Of a DNA stretch of 64,000 bases, positions 47,410 through 58,330 are shown piece after piece (position 1 is the stretch's first letter; each line of letters opens with the position of its first letter). The DNA is taken from positions 99,189,804 through 99,253,803 of the forward strand of contig CM057826.1 of the NCBI GenBank assembly GCA_030068075.1, written 5' to 3'. Made by a program: the position numbers and the translations under genes. The notes below the pieces were generated by a model, which saw nothing but the letters and a program-made list of their open reading frames with translations, was not told the DNA's origin and searched no databases. This stretch comes from Paguma larvata. Its lineage: Eukaryota > Chordata > Mammalia > Carnivora > Viverridae.

Positions 47410-47413
47410 TTAA

Positions 47414-48066
47414 TGAAACTTGTAGGGAAGTTTCAGATGGGGAGAATGTGGGGAGCCATTCAGACCTCCGGAGTTGATTTTAAAGTGAAAAATGAGGCGC
47501 CGGCATGGCTCAGTTGGTTAAGCAGCTGGCTTCGGCTCGGGTATTGATCTCACAGCTCAAAGGCTTGTGAGTTTGAGCCCCACATCGGACTCTGTGCTGA
47601 TAGCTCAGAGCCCGGAGCCTGCTTTGGAGTCTGTGTCTCATTTTCTCTCTCTGTCCCCCTCCCACTTGTGCTCTGCCTCTCTCCGTCTCTCAAAAATAAA
47701 GAAATGTAAAAAAAAATTTAAGTGAAAATCTTCGAGCTAAAAAAGATAAAGAAACCTTATTGTAACTCCTCTTATCTGACCAAAGCTGAGCCTCCACAGT
47801 ATACAGCTGCCATTAACCCCACTCTGATGGGAGTTTGCTGTGAATTCAGCTACCTTAGAGACAGACTGCTCATTCCCACTGGTATCAAAAAGCCCCACAG
47901 GAAGCCTCTTCTTCTTCTTGGCTGTTGAGTGAGTTACCTATCACTGAGTAGTACCACATGTAGACATAAGTAAACCTTGTCTTTTCTCCTGTTTATCTAT
48001 GGTCATTAATTTGCAGTTTCCAATCACTGGACCCAAGTCGAAAGAAAAAAAAGATTTCCCCCAACA
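47414..48066 (+). mobile_element. 3' LTR of the ancient provirus, split by a SINE
   Basis: Same orientation and order of blocks as 40609-41097: opening 'tgaaacttgtagg', 'ccattcagacctcc', 'ccttgtcttttctcctg' and an ending CA at 48066. Without the SINE it is about 420 bases. Confidence 0.75.
47496..47716 (+). mobile_element. SINEC nested in the 3' LTR
   Basis: Forward copy with head 'ggcgccggcatggctcagtt', 'gagtttgagccccacatcgg', body and A-rich tail. Target duplications 'ttaaagtgaaaa' and 'ttaagtgaaaa'. Confidence 0.94.
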
Positions 48067-48559
48067 GTCTCCTCCCCAATGTTTACAATAGACTGCTTCC
48101 TGATGAAAGCAGCACTTCCCTGACTACAGAATTACCTATTCCTGTACATTTGTGTGCACATGGGCAGGTGTGTATTTACAGCCCTTACAGCTCAGCAGGT
48201 TGTGACTAGGAATTTAGGAATTTCCTTTGAGAGTCAAAGCTCATTAAAGCAGAAACACTTCCCAGAAGATCAGAAATCTGTCTGTAAACCAAGCTCATTC
48301 CCTTGCTTGTTGCATCATCAGGCCAGGCAGCTTAAAATAAATCATCTATTAAAAGTAAACCAATTACCAAACTCACCTTCCAACACTTCCAGTATTAGTT
48401 TTGGGAAATGTACTGGAAGGACTCTTTCAGTGGTAACTTGACCATGCTCTCCCTGATGACATTGTCTTGGAATGTTGGTAAACTTCTTTTGGCATATGCT
48501 TTGGGGAGAAGACAGTTGTCTAAGTTAATGACAGTCCTTAATTGGAGGCAGTTATGAGC
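48067..48559. other. Unassigned sequence
   Basis: No gene or named repeat seen. Confidence 0.5.
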
Positions 48560-48745
48560 CTTGCTGTCTGGTAGACTGGGCTCACCTCCCAACACAACCA
48601 CTTGTTAGTTTTGCAACCTTGAGCAATCCTTTAACTTCTGTGAGGCTGCCTCAGTTTCCTTATTTGCAAGATGGGGGAAATAACACTTAACTTGAAAGAT
48701 TTGGGGAGAGGATAAAATGAGAGAAATGTATACGCAAGTGCTTAC
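48560..48745 (-). repeat. MIR SINE
   Basis: Reverse MIR: 'accttgagcaatcctttaac', 'tgcctcagtttccttatttg' and 'gataaaatgagagaaatgta'. Confidence 0.82.
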
Positions 48746-51700
48746 TTTTCTTCCTGGCTTCTTCAAGGTCCTTTCGAAATCACTTGGGACACAGGATTAT
48801 CACTCTGCAGGCAGCAATGACACAGCTTTTCTCTATATTGTAACATGTCCCCTACTTCAATTGCTTAATTTTCCACATCTTTTTTACTGTTTCTATTATT
48901 CTTGGAAAAAGATCATACAAGCTTTATATGGGCAGAAAACATATTCAGTTTTTCCTATGAAGACCAAATCAAAATATTTAAAGAGGAGAATATTTTCCCC
49001 CCATTTTCTAAATAATAGTAATTAGAAAAACTTTTTCTGTTTAATTTCATGAAGTTTTCTAGATTTTCCTCTAGCTTGGGTCTGGTGGGCATAGGCTGAT
49101 ATGGAGTCTGGATCTCCTTCTCTTTTCCTTTTCTTGAATGTATAAATCTCATTATAACTGGCTCTGCCCACCATTACCTGACTCTACTCGCCATGAAGAG
49201 CTGCCTTAAGTCTGGACTGACTGCATTGGGCAATAAACAGGCCAAGATCTTTCTGGTCAGGGCTTGGCAGCATGAATTAAAGAAGATGCCAAAATTGTTG
49301 CCAAATGAATGGCTTATATTTTCCATCTTGGTTTTTGTGGATGGCAACCATGCTTCCCGTGGTGCCAGTTGTGCAACAGATGCCAGAGGCACTGAGCCAG
49401 AGCAAGGGCCTATGATGAGGTTAGGTCTTCCTGATGTGAATGGGCCTTGGTTGGGCTAGCAGACATAAATGTGTTCAGCTTGAATAATCTACTATAGCAG
49501 CTTAGACTAAGACTTGGTAGACTAAAGCTGATAAAATCAGAAAGAGGGGTTGAGAGTGGCCCTTGGCAGAGCAAGAAGGAGTGGGTCTGAAGGAGGAACT
49601 TGAGGTGGTATTGATGTAGAGATGGGGTGTGGTCATCAGATCGGGATCAAAGGAGGAAAGATGAGTAGTCAGGTAAGACCATAGCTTGGACATGACTGAA
49701 GACAATAACCAAGATCATTCCAGATACTTCCACAGGGGCATGTGATGCTTATGGAGGCTTCACATTTACCAATGTATGGCTTAGAATTTCTCTTGGCAAC
49801 TCCACTATAGGGCAGTCAATCTGTTTCTCTCTAAAAACCAGTTCAAGGTGGACCAAGACAGTGAAAGTGAGATTCTGATTCCATTGGAACAAAAGCTGAA
49901 TATTCTTCGGGCCAGGGCTTCTGCATCTTGTTAAATAAGCAGTTCTGTTCCCTGAGCTGAAATCTGAGGCAAGGACTAGGATTTGTCTGTATCTTTTCAT
50001 AGAGCATGGATAAAATGGGAGAAATGTATATGTCTTTAGGCAGCGTTTTAGGCAAAGTGTTTTTAGCTTCTATTTGTGTCCATATAAGAGTAGTATCTTT
50101 GGTGACTTTCATGAAATATATCACTGGATTAGTTCTACCATCAAGGAAACACATCCATTGCACGAATGCTTACCTGAATGTAAGCCTTTCTATTCATGAT
50201 ACACCAGAAAGGATACAAATTTTTGTTAACAATAAGTAGATATCACTGTCACAGGTTATAAATAATTGCAAAAGCCCTATGAGATCCCTTAAATAATTTG
50301 TCAGCCCCCAAACCTGGGGTTTTTATTGACCTGTCCTTTTTCCCTCAACCTGATCGTTGGCTTATAAAACCCTAGGGATTGTCATAAAGTAGAGTAGGGA
50401 TAGGAGAGGAGGTGAATGGTAAGGTGCCACTCCCATGAGATCTCTGGCCCTCTTTTGCTGGGGTATGTGTCTCTCAGGTATTCATCTACCTTCCAGAACT
50501 TTTTCCAGAACTCCCACAACTCTCCTGAGTCTTCTAATGAAATATCCCTGGGCTAGGCACAGGTGACATTCTTACTTGCTGTAGAAATATGAAACCAAGA
50601 AATTTTATTACCTCTTTGGTAGTGATATCCACACACAAAGTAAAATGAGCACTGTAGAATTGCAGGAATCGGGACTCCTATGTCCTGGAAGAGCACCGTA
50701 TATTTTCTGATGTGTATCCCTACACTATGACAGCCATTACTGACCCAGGTAATGTGGCCCAGCCTTATTCCAACCAGGTGCCCTTCCAGAGGGAGAGGCA
50801 GGCTTCCCAAATGACAACACCCTATTTCCCTAAGGCTGCCAGGCCAGCTGGGTTTTCCCTGATTAACTTTCATGAGACTCTTGAACACATTATATACATT
50901 AAGTACATAAATTAAAAGTCTGCATATGATAGTTTCTTCATTGGCAAATGAAGTGTCAGCCCTAGATATAAGAAATAAGTTGACTTATAGCACACCTGAA
51001 AGAAAAAAAAAAACAAACTGAACAAAAATTCTTGGCTTCTTCAGGGTTCACATATAAATATGGAGACCTTGCAATTTTCAAAAGAAATGTCTTTGTATAT
51101 ATCAAAGCAAGGTATAAGTGCTTAAAGCTTGTAATGGGTCCTGGAGTGTCTTTAGAATCCGAGGTAACATGCAATGTAGGGTGAGGGGAAATTTTCACGT
51201 ATCTTTAGCCCATGTGAAAATGATCTCATCTATTTGGATCCTGTCCACCTACAAAGCACTTCTTAGATTGAATTATCCAGGTGGTTGCTGTATCTCTCCA
51301 ACATAGTATCTATGTATATAAATATCTTAACACCAAGCATGATGCCATTTTTAAAAATTGAACTTGAGCTTTTATAGTATTTTGAAGATCTAAAGTTTGA
51401 TTTCTTTTTCTGGGAATTTTTCATTTTTGTAACATTGTTTTTTAAAAAAATCTCTCAGTTGATTTGTGCGGCTAAGCTCCCCCGGGAATAGGCTGACCTC
51501 CAGCAACATCTCACTCCACCCCCAGTAGGAGCTTGAATAATGACTGAGTGACAAAGTGTCTCATTCAGTTATTATTCAACTATATTAAATTGCTAAAGTT
51601 GGTAATTGGAGCATATCTTATTACAAAGGCAAAAGTTCAACATTTTCCCCAGGCACAATAGGCTTGCACATTTAAAAACTTCTGGTCTGGTAAGGAATAG

Positions 51701-51925
51701 ATGTCAGGACATGGAGCATGCACAGATTAAACAGGGAAAGATACATTAACCAAACCTGGGCAAAATTACCAGGCATTACCTTGAACATATTTAGCATTCT
51801 CAAGCCTCATTTAAAGGGGTACAAGAGAGAAAGTAGAAGGGAATCTTGAAAATACATAAGCATTCCCAAACTTTATTAGGTTTACACAACTGAAAAGCTA
51901 TCATTTAAAAGATACTAGAAACTGA
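48746..51925. other. Unassigned sequence, about 3.2 kb
   Basis: One of the two longest intervals without a repeat I can name. Several frames of 60-110 codons exist but none shows a domain, signal or splice structure. Confidence 0.45.
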
Positions 51926-52036
51926 GGGGCACCTGGTTGGCTCAGTTGGTTGAACATCCAGCTCTTGTTTTCAGCTCGGTTCATGATTCCAGGATCGTGG
52001 GATTCAGCCTCACATTGGGCTGTGTGCTGAGAGTGG
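51926..52036 (+). mobile_element. SINEC fragment, head only
   Basis: The head 'ggggcacctggttggctcag' and B-box region are present, but the element stops at 'gtgctgagagtgg' with no CT-rich segment or tail. An older variant ('catgattccaggatcgtggg'). Confidence 0.88.
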
Positions 52037-52204
52037 CTATTTACTGGAAGTATGGCTGATGGGTCTAATTTGCTCTAAGATGGTATTTCAGTAAGACAGT
52101 AGAAGCTTGGATGTGGTCACCCCAAGTCACTGCTTCAAAGGACAAGAAGTAAGTGTTGGGGAAGTGACAGAAATCACAGTATATGATAGTATTCCTCAAA
52201 GGTA

Positions 52205-52375
52205 CCTCATTAGAAGATTTATTTGGGGCACCTATTTGAGAATCTAGATTCCCAGATGCCTTCCTTAGAGATCATGAATACTAGGTGTCTGGGGTAGGCC
52301 TAGGAATCAGTATTTTTAATAAGTATCCCCATAATTCTTATGGTAAGGCAAATGTGGGAAACACTATTCAACCAG
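52205..52375 (+). repeat. MER5-type hAT element
   Basis: Central and 3' blocks 'ggaatcagtatttttaataa', 'gtatccccataattcttatg' and 'gtgggaaacactattcaacc'. Confidence 0.7.
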
Positions 52376-52439
52376 TGATCCTCATTCAAGATATATTTTT
52401 TCTTTTATTCACTTTTTTAGCATATGCTATGTTATTTCC

Positions 52440-52581
52440 GAGAGCATGATCCTAGATATCCTACATCAAAATCATCTGGAGTGTTTGATTAAAATCCAAA
52501 TATTGGGCCTCATCCCAAACCTACTATATCAGAATCTCCAGGGATAGGACCCAGAAATCTGTATTTTAAATGAGCATTCCA
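52440..52581 (+). repeat. MER5A hAT element, first part
   Basis: 'acatcaaaatcatctggagt', 'gcctcatcccaaacctacta', 'tcagaatctccagggatagg' and 'acccagaaatctgtatttta'. A nested SINE follows, after which the element continues. Confidence 0.88.
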
Positions 52582-52786
52582 GGGGCTCAGGGTGGCTCAG
52601 TCTGTTAAGTATCTGACTTCGGCTCAGGTCATAATCTCACAGTCCATGAGTTTGAGCCCCACATCAGTCTCTGTGCTGACAACTCAGAGCCTGGAGGCTT
52701 CCTCAGATTCTGTGCCTCCCTCTCTCTCTGACTCTTCCCTGCTCATACTCTGTCTCTCTATCTTTCTCAAAAATAAACATTTAAAA
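52582..52786 (+). mobile_element. SINEC nested in MER5A
   Basis: Forward copy with head 'ggggctcagggtggctcagt'. Target duplications 'aaatgagcattcca' (52568-52581) and 'aaatgagctttcca' (52787-52800). Confidence 0.95.
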
Positions 52787-52850
52787 AAATGAGCTTTCCA
52801 AGTGATTGTTATGTAATACAATTTGAGAATATCTACTGTGTGTCAGGCAC
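52787..52850 (+). repeat. MER5A hAT element, second part
   Basis: 'caagtgattgttatgtaata' followed by 'caatttgagaat' completes the 3' terminus. A weak MIR-like block ('tactgtgtgtcaggcacata') follows to about 52930. Confidence 0.75.
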
Positions 52851-52930
52851 ATAGCATGTCTCTTCAAGTTATCCAAGCTATTTCTTCCCAGTTAAGAGGT
52901 ATCAAACACTAAATTACAGATTTACTAAGA

Positions 52931-53624
52931 CAGGGATCAGTGAATGATGTATGTAGAAGCAGTGTAAAGGGTGAGGAAAGACAAGCAGCTATCCCTGCTT
53001 TAAACAGGAAGTGTTCAAGTCCTGTAGGAGCAAGAAGGGAAACTGCTCTCCAGGTGGAGTGGCCAGGTTTGGGGGAACATGGGAAGTGTAAGAGAGGCCC
53101 AGGCCCTTTCCGCCTCTGGAGCCTGTGGGCTAACTACATGCCTGGTTGGAGCTGACCGTGCAAAGGCTCCCCAATCCCAGGGTCAAGTGAGCGCTGATGA
53201 GAACTCTCACTTGGAATTTCCTGCCAAAGCTCCAGCCCTGCAGGACATAAATATACTTTACTTTTCTCCTTTCTTCTCCCATTTCCTTGGTTTTGTTTGT
53301 GCAACAGCAATGGAACTTGCCCAGGCATTGTTTCATTTTGACACCGTATCAAGGTCTATTCTGAATTCACTTTCTCCATCAGAAGTCTTTGGAGTGTTCA
53401 TTGTTCCTATGGACTTTTACTGATGTACAATTGTTTTAAAAATAACTTGTCCAAAGCATATCTGGAAAATAATAAATAAACTTAAGTAAATTTTGGCTAA
53501 TGATTCCAATTCTGATTTCTCTGATTGCTCATGTGGATGAAAGTTCAGGCAAATGCTCTTCTGATTTTGAATGATAAGAGTCATAAAAAATAATAATAAT
53601 GAAGTACTCAGGAGTTTTGTGTAA
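52931..53624. other. Unassigned sequence
   Basis: No gene or named repeat. A 114-codon plus-strand frame at 53079-53423 shows no recognisable features. Confidence 0.5.
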
Positions 53625-53745
53625 CTGTAGCTCTAGCATAGAATTTGAAGTCAAAAAATCTGAATGAACTCATTTTCCTCATCTATGAAATGGGAACAAT
53701 GAGACCTGCTTTAGTTACCTCATGAGATTTGCTCAAAGCCCCATG
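53625..53745 (-). repeat. Possible MIR fragment
   Basis: 'cattttcctcatctatgaaa' followed by 'tgggaacaatgagacc' fits the reverse MIR centre. Confidence 0.5.
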
Positions 53746-53823
53746 ACCTTCAGCTTTGAAACTTGACAAACTATAAAACTTTATACCAACATTGATTGTG
53801 GGTTTTAATAATTTTTTTTGCCA

Positions 53824-53842
53824 CTGTGCCCCCCTCTGGCTT
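53824..53842 (-). promoter_or_regulatory. Weak CTCF-like motif
   Basis: 'ctgtgcccccctctggctt' resembles the reverse CTCF core (GCCCCC...TGGC). Weaker than the site at 37219. Confidence 0.25.
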
Positions 53843-54239
53843 CAGATATTGAAACATTTTTTGATAGTATGGATCAGCCTAAAATAAAGCACTAAAAAGA
53901 CATAGGAGTTTGGGGGGAAAGTGCTTGCCATTTAAATTGTCTTTATTACAGACACAATTATTTGGACCAAAGTATTGTATTTGCTAAGGTCTGGGAAGGA
54001 GGAAGTATAAGCCAAATAGCAAAGGTCCCAGTGACAAATGAAAGGCACTTGGAAACTATGGTGCATTGTTCTGTTCTTCTGAAAGGCAAAACACTGCCAG
54101 GATGAAGACAGAGCGCTTCCAAGTAGGTGATGAAATTTACTGTATTGACATTATCAATAAGGATGTATTTATGGGAAACAAACATGAAATATAGCTCACA
54201 CTTATAGACTTGGCAGGTAAGCACAGGGAAGTGGGGTGT
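53843..54239. other. Unassigned sequence
   Basis: No gene or named repeat seen. Confidence 0.5.
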
Positions 54240-54440
54240 CTGATCATGAGGCTTAAATCTTTGGGTTTATTTGGCATTGGTCTCATGCCTGATTAGCTGT
54301 GTGATTTTTAGGTAATTATCTTCTCTCACAGGTCCTCAACTTTCTCATGCATAAAATGGGCATAAAACTGTCCATTACACATAAGATCATAGCGTATGTT
54401 TTTCACGGGAAGTAAAACAGTTTATACAGTTAATTACCAG
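54240..54440 (-). repeat. MIR SINE
   Basis: Reverse MIR: 'gattagctgtgtgattttta', 'caactttctcatgcataaaa' and a diverged 3' end. Confidence 0.65.
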
Positions 54441-55004
54441 ATTATGAACTTTACTTCTTATGTGTGAGTTGAAATTAAGAAAGATTTGTAATAGAGTTAG
54501 CAAACCACAGAGTAGCATACAGGACTCTGTTTAATATTTTGACTTGTGTAACATGAATGTCTTACTTTTGGTTTTCTGGTTTTTTTCTCTTTCAAATAGG
54601 GGCATATATATCTACCTTGTTGTTAGATCATCAAAAGTTAAAAATGTGCCCCCCTCTTCAGGACAGCAGACAGAAATGGGCTTCATCATTCTGTGTCACC
54701 TCTTCTTTGCACTTCCTAGAATCTTGTGAGAAGAAAGATTTCTGGTACATGTGATGCAAGTTCATAAAGTTAATGGTCATGCCCTAAATTCATGCATATT
54801 ACAAGTTGATGAATCATCACTTGTGCCTGCAAAAGTTTTGTAACTGAGAAAAAGATTAGTATATTGATTGTTAAAGTTGCCAAGTTGACAAATCCAGATA
54901 ACAAAGAACTTTTCTTTTAGGATTACTTAAGAGTCCTAGTGTTTTGAAACCAGAAGGAACCTTCAAAACCATCACTTTATAGATGAGATGGGTGGTGCAC
55001 AGAG
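54441..55004. other. Unassigned sequence
   Basis: No gene. 54945-55005 recalls a MIR-related 'ccagaaggaacc...tatagatgag' block, too weak to call. Confidence 0.4.
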
Positions 55005-55240
55005 GTAAGTTGTAGCAGCAGTAACAAGTAATGTTTATTGAATGTTTGACTTGCTAGATACGTACTACATGATATGCATGTATTATTTCACTTCATGCTC
55101 AAAAGAATACTCAGAAGTAGGTGCTGCTATTAATGCCATGGTGGAGAGGTTATCAGTCACTTAGACCATAATGAAATGAAACTGAGGTTTGGAGCAATTA
55201 AGCCATGTTCTCAGAATTACACAGCTTGTTGATTCTCCTG
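55005..55240 (+). repeat. MIR SINE
   Basis: Near full-length forward MIR: 'aatgtttattgaatgtttga', 'actacatgatatgcatgtat', 'gaaactgaggtttggagcaa' and 'tcagaattacacagcttgtt'. Confidence 0.8.
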
Positions 55241-55251
55241 AGCCACCTTGG

Positions 55252-55597
55252 TGTCTTAGTTCAAGCTGCTATAACAGAACGCCATAGACGTGGGTGGCTT
55301 ATCCAACAGAAATTTCTTTCTCATGGTTCCAGAGGCTGAGAAATCTGAAATCAAAATGCTGGCCAATATGGTGTCTAGTGAGAGGCCTCTTCCTGGTTTG
55401 CAGACAGATGCCTTCTTGATATCACCTCACATGGTGGAGAGAGATCTTTTCTTAAAAGAATACTCATCCCATTCCTGAAGGCTCCACCTTCAAGATTTAA
55501 TTATCTCCCAGAGGCCTAACCTGTAAATACCATCACACTGGGGATGAGGCTTTAACATACAAATTTTGTGGGGAACATGAACATTCAATTCATAGCA
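55252..55597 (-). mobile_element. Solo LTR, MLT1/MST-type (ERVL-MaLR)
   Basis: TG to CA, about 346 bases on the minus strand. Blocks: 'tcaagctgctataacagaac', 'gtgggtggcttatccaacag', 'gaggcctcttcctggtttgc', 'ggctccaccttcaagattta'. Flanking 'cttgg' and 'catgg' may be the 5-base target duplication. Confidence 0.85.
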
Positions 55598-55624
55598 CAT
55601 GGTGAGGAAAATTTTTGATTATTA

Positions 55625-56095
55625 ACATTCACTGAGTACATGTTCGTTATGTGCCAAACACTGTACATGGCACTAAAAACATAAAGGTAAAATAACGAGA
55701 TATGGCCCATTTTTGTGGTATATACAGAGCAGTGGGGGACACAGAAATGAATTAACGGTCACATGAACAGATAATTACAAAGTAGGAAAAGTGGTTTTGA
55801 AGGGAAAGAGTAGGAGTTGTGAAAGCAGAAAATTTTGTCTAGTCTGAGGAGTCACGTTGGCTTCTCAGAGGATAGAACCACTGAGCTGCACTCTGAAGAG
55901 TGAGCAAGAATTCACTAGAACAGACAAGGGAATTGGAAAGTGCAAGTGCCAAGCCTCTTGGCTGGTGCACAAAAAGCTGGGGTCAGGGTGGGTGGTAGTG
56001 CAGAGATATGAGAAGTTCACAGGGGCCAGATTATCCAGGGTCTTGAGATGTTTGGTTTTTATCAAGAGAACAGTGGCTTCTGGAATTCTTCTCAA
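55625..56095 (-). repeat. L2 LINE 3' region
   Basis: Reverse L2: 'ttcactgagtacatgttcgt', 'gcactaaaaacataaag', 'gggccagattatccagggtc' and 'tttatcaagagaacagtggc'. The longest open frame of the window (138 codons, 55857-56273) lies mostly on this relic. Confidence 0.75.
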
Positions 56096-58312
56096 TAAAG
56101 GTTACCAGTTACATGGTAGTCACCTAGTTTTACAGACTTTCCCCAGGTTCCTTCCTCCCCAAATGTATGGAGCACCTGAGAACAGTAGCCTTTTATCCCA
56201 TGGTCTTCTAGTTTTTGGTCCTCCAAGAACCTTTGAGATATTTCTATGCTCTACTCCTTTCCCATTCCCTTAATGTAAGACTATATAGTGAACTCTTTAA
56301 AAAAGTGTCTGGGGGACAGTTTCCCAATATGTATTCTTGCTAATTTTCCCAAAACCCAAATCTCACATACTGTATTGACTACATTTAGTGAGGCCCCTTA
56401 CATTTTTGGAACACAGCTATTTTTTTTTTAAACACTATACTTGTCAAATATTTTGTTTTATTCCATGTACGTTAGTAGCTCTAAAACTTCTATGCTGTTA
56501 AGATCTCACTTGGGTTAAGAAGGCATGCCTCCACTCCCAACACGCTTACTGGCAAAAATCATTTTTCACCCATGGCCCATTTTCAGCCATGGTCTGGCTG
56601 CTGAATTTCCCATTAGAGCTTATTTCTCTTAGACTAACACATTATGCAGGATGTTAAAATAAGTGAATAATCTGAAAACATGTAACACTTAGATTATCAG
56701 TCATTTACACTGTATCGAAAATGACTTTCAGATCCTTTCCATTGGGCAAATTTCCACATGGAGAAATGGAGGGAAAGTGCAGAAGGTGGTTGGGCTCCTG
56801 GTCAAGGTGGGAAGTGGGGCTGACGGGGGTATGGAGGAGGTAGGGAAGCTGTGGGGTAGAGATTCTGTTCTTGGAAGTTGGCAACTTCGAACAATGTCAA
56901 CTCTTCTTTCTTTCCCGTTCAAAAATGCTATTTATTTATTCTTTGGTAATTATCCATTACAGTGAGTAAATTTTTGGTTAAAATGTTTACTGCGGTTTCC
57001 TTTAGGCTGTAATTATTTGAAAACTTTTGATTAAAAATAGTAACGTGAAATACAAACATTTAACCCTGGCTATATAACCAATTGTCCAAATAGACCTAAC
57101 ATTTTTCCACATCTATTTTCTACCCAAAGACAGTACAGCATTTTAAAGGAATACTGTGCCTGAAGGCATCATTTGGCTTAATGGGAGATGCTACTTTGAA
57201 GGAAACATTAGCTAAATTCAACAGCAGCATGATTCAAGACGATTGACACTTGAGAGTGAGCATCCAAGTTTCTTTCATGAAGAGTAGGGGGAATTTGGCT
57301 TCAACCGAACATTTACTTATCAGTGTTTGTGCTACTGGTTTCCAGGCAGTGTATAAATTACTGCTTGCTTGCATGTGGTACAGAGGATCAAGGCAAATCC
57401 ATCTTTTAGGAGGCAGCCAGGCTCTACCTGATTTATTAGTTGTGGTACCATTAGGCCGACTAATGGGAGGACTCAAATGGAGACATGACAAAATGGCAAC
57501 TTTGTGCTAAGTCAGGAAGTCTCTGGAACTCTGTTGGTACACTGGGTTTATTGCTTGGCTGGAAGGAAATATGCTGAAGTGGTTAGAGGGACATGATCTT
57601 TCTGCTTGAAACTTGTATCTCTACTGGCTCTGAGGTAGTTCCTGAAGTTTTATTTCAGGTTGTGCAGCAGCATACCAGGTGTTGAGCTAGAGGTAACTGC
57701 TTTGTGAAGTTTCCTTCAAAGCCTGTTCAAGGACTTTGAACAGTAAAAAGTGTCTGATGTTTGGGGATTGCTGGCATTGTTACGGATACAAAGTGATTCA
57801 TTCCTCTCTGCACCACAACAGCTACTTCTGAACAGAGAGAGGTGAAATGGGTCACTATGTCACAGATAGCCTAGGAACAGAGGAAAACTCAGGGCAGAAC
57901 TATCCAGATGGAGGGCAACTGTAACACAATGGTGGTCAGAAACTCACTTGAGCTCTGCTTGGCGGGTGCACAGGGCATCTGACAGAAAGTGGGTCCAGAC
58001 ATGGGCACATGCGGGAGGACCGGTGCAAACATGCAACACAGATGCTTCTTTCTTAAATGGGAAATGTTAACTAAAAGGGGAAAACATGTCCTTCCTTTAT
58101 ACGGGAAGCTGACCAGTTGTCATATGTCTTGTTGAATGCAGAAGGGCAGCACCTAACACGTATGGTGCAGAGTGAGGTAGAGGAGGAATTGAGAGTAATC
58201 TCATCAGATAGTTACTTGGAAAGAAAGGTTACTTGGTTTATTTAATCAGATTGTAATGATGCCATTTTGAAATCATCTTACCGTTTCCCTCACTTATCAG
58301 CCTCTTTTTTCT
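56096..58312. other. Unassigned unique sequence
   Basis: No gene or named repeat. A RUNX-like 'tgcggttt' lies at about 56990. Confidence 0.4.
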
Positions 58313-58330
58313 CAAAAAAAAAAAAAAAAA
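58313..58330 (+). repeat. Poly(A) tract
   Basis: An uninterrupted run of about 18 A after a T-rich stretch. No LINE or SINE body attached that I can see. Confidence 0.9.

Larger units (their letters stand above)
41098..47413 (+). mobile_element. Internal region of the ancient provirus (non-coding, dead)
   Basis: Lies between two same-orientation LTRs. A leader-like segment (41098-41980) has a splice-donor-like 'caggtaaat' at about 41153. It is followed by a long AT-rich stretch (42780-44596, 45427-47330) without gag, pol or env reading frames. Later insertions (SINEs at 41991, 42371 and 42576, and an L1 at 44597 carrying a SINE) interrupt it. It resembles non-coding interiors of class I ERVs in placental mammals. 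That class assignment is inference. Confidence 0.6.

Noticed and set aside
41098..47413. Retroviral gag, pol or env genes
   Set aside because: No frame longer than about 100 codons and no recognisable motif. The interior is non-coding as it stands.
47269..47547. Frame with long Cys and Phe runs
   Set aside because: Translation of the GCT/CTT microsatellite, not a protein.
3475..52786. tRNA-Lys-like sequences at many sites
   Set aside because: All are heads of SINEC retroposons with body and A-rich tail or truncated remnants. None folds as an intact, free-standing tRNA gene.
55857..56273. Longest open frame (138 codons)
   Set aside because: It lies largely on an L2 relic in antisense, has no recognisable domain, and the length is within chance for 64 kb.
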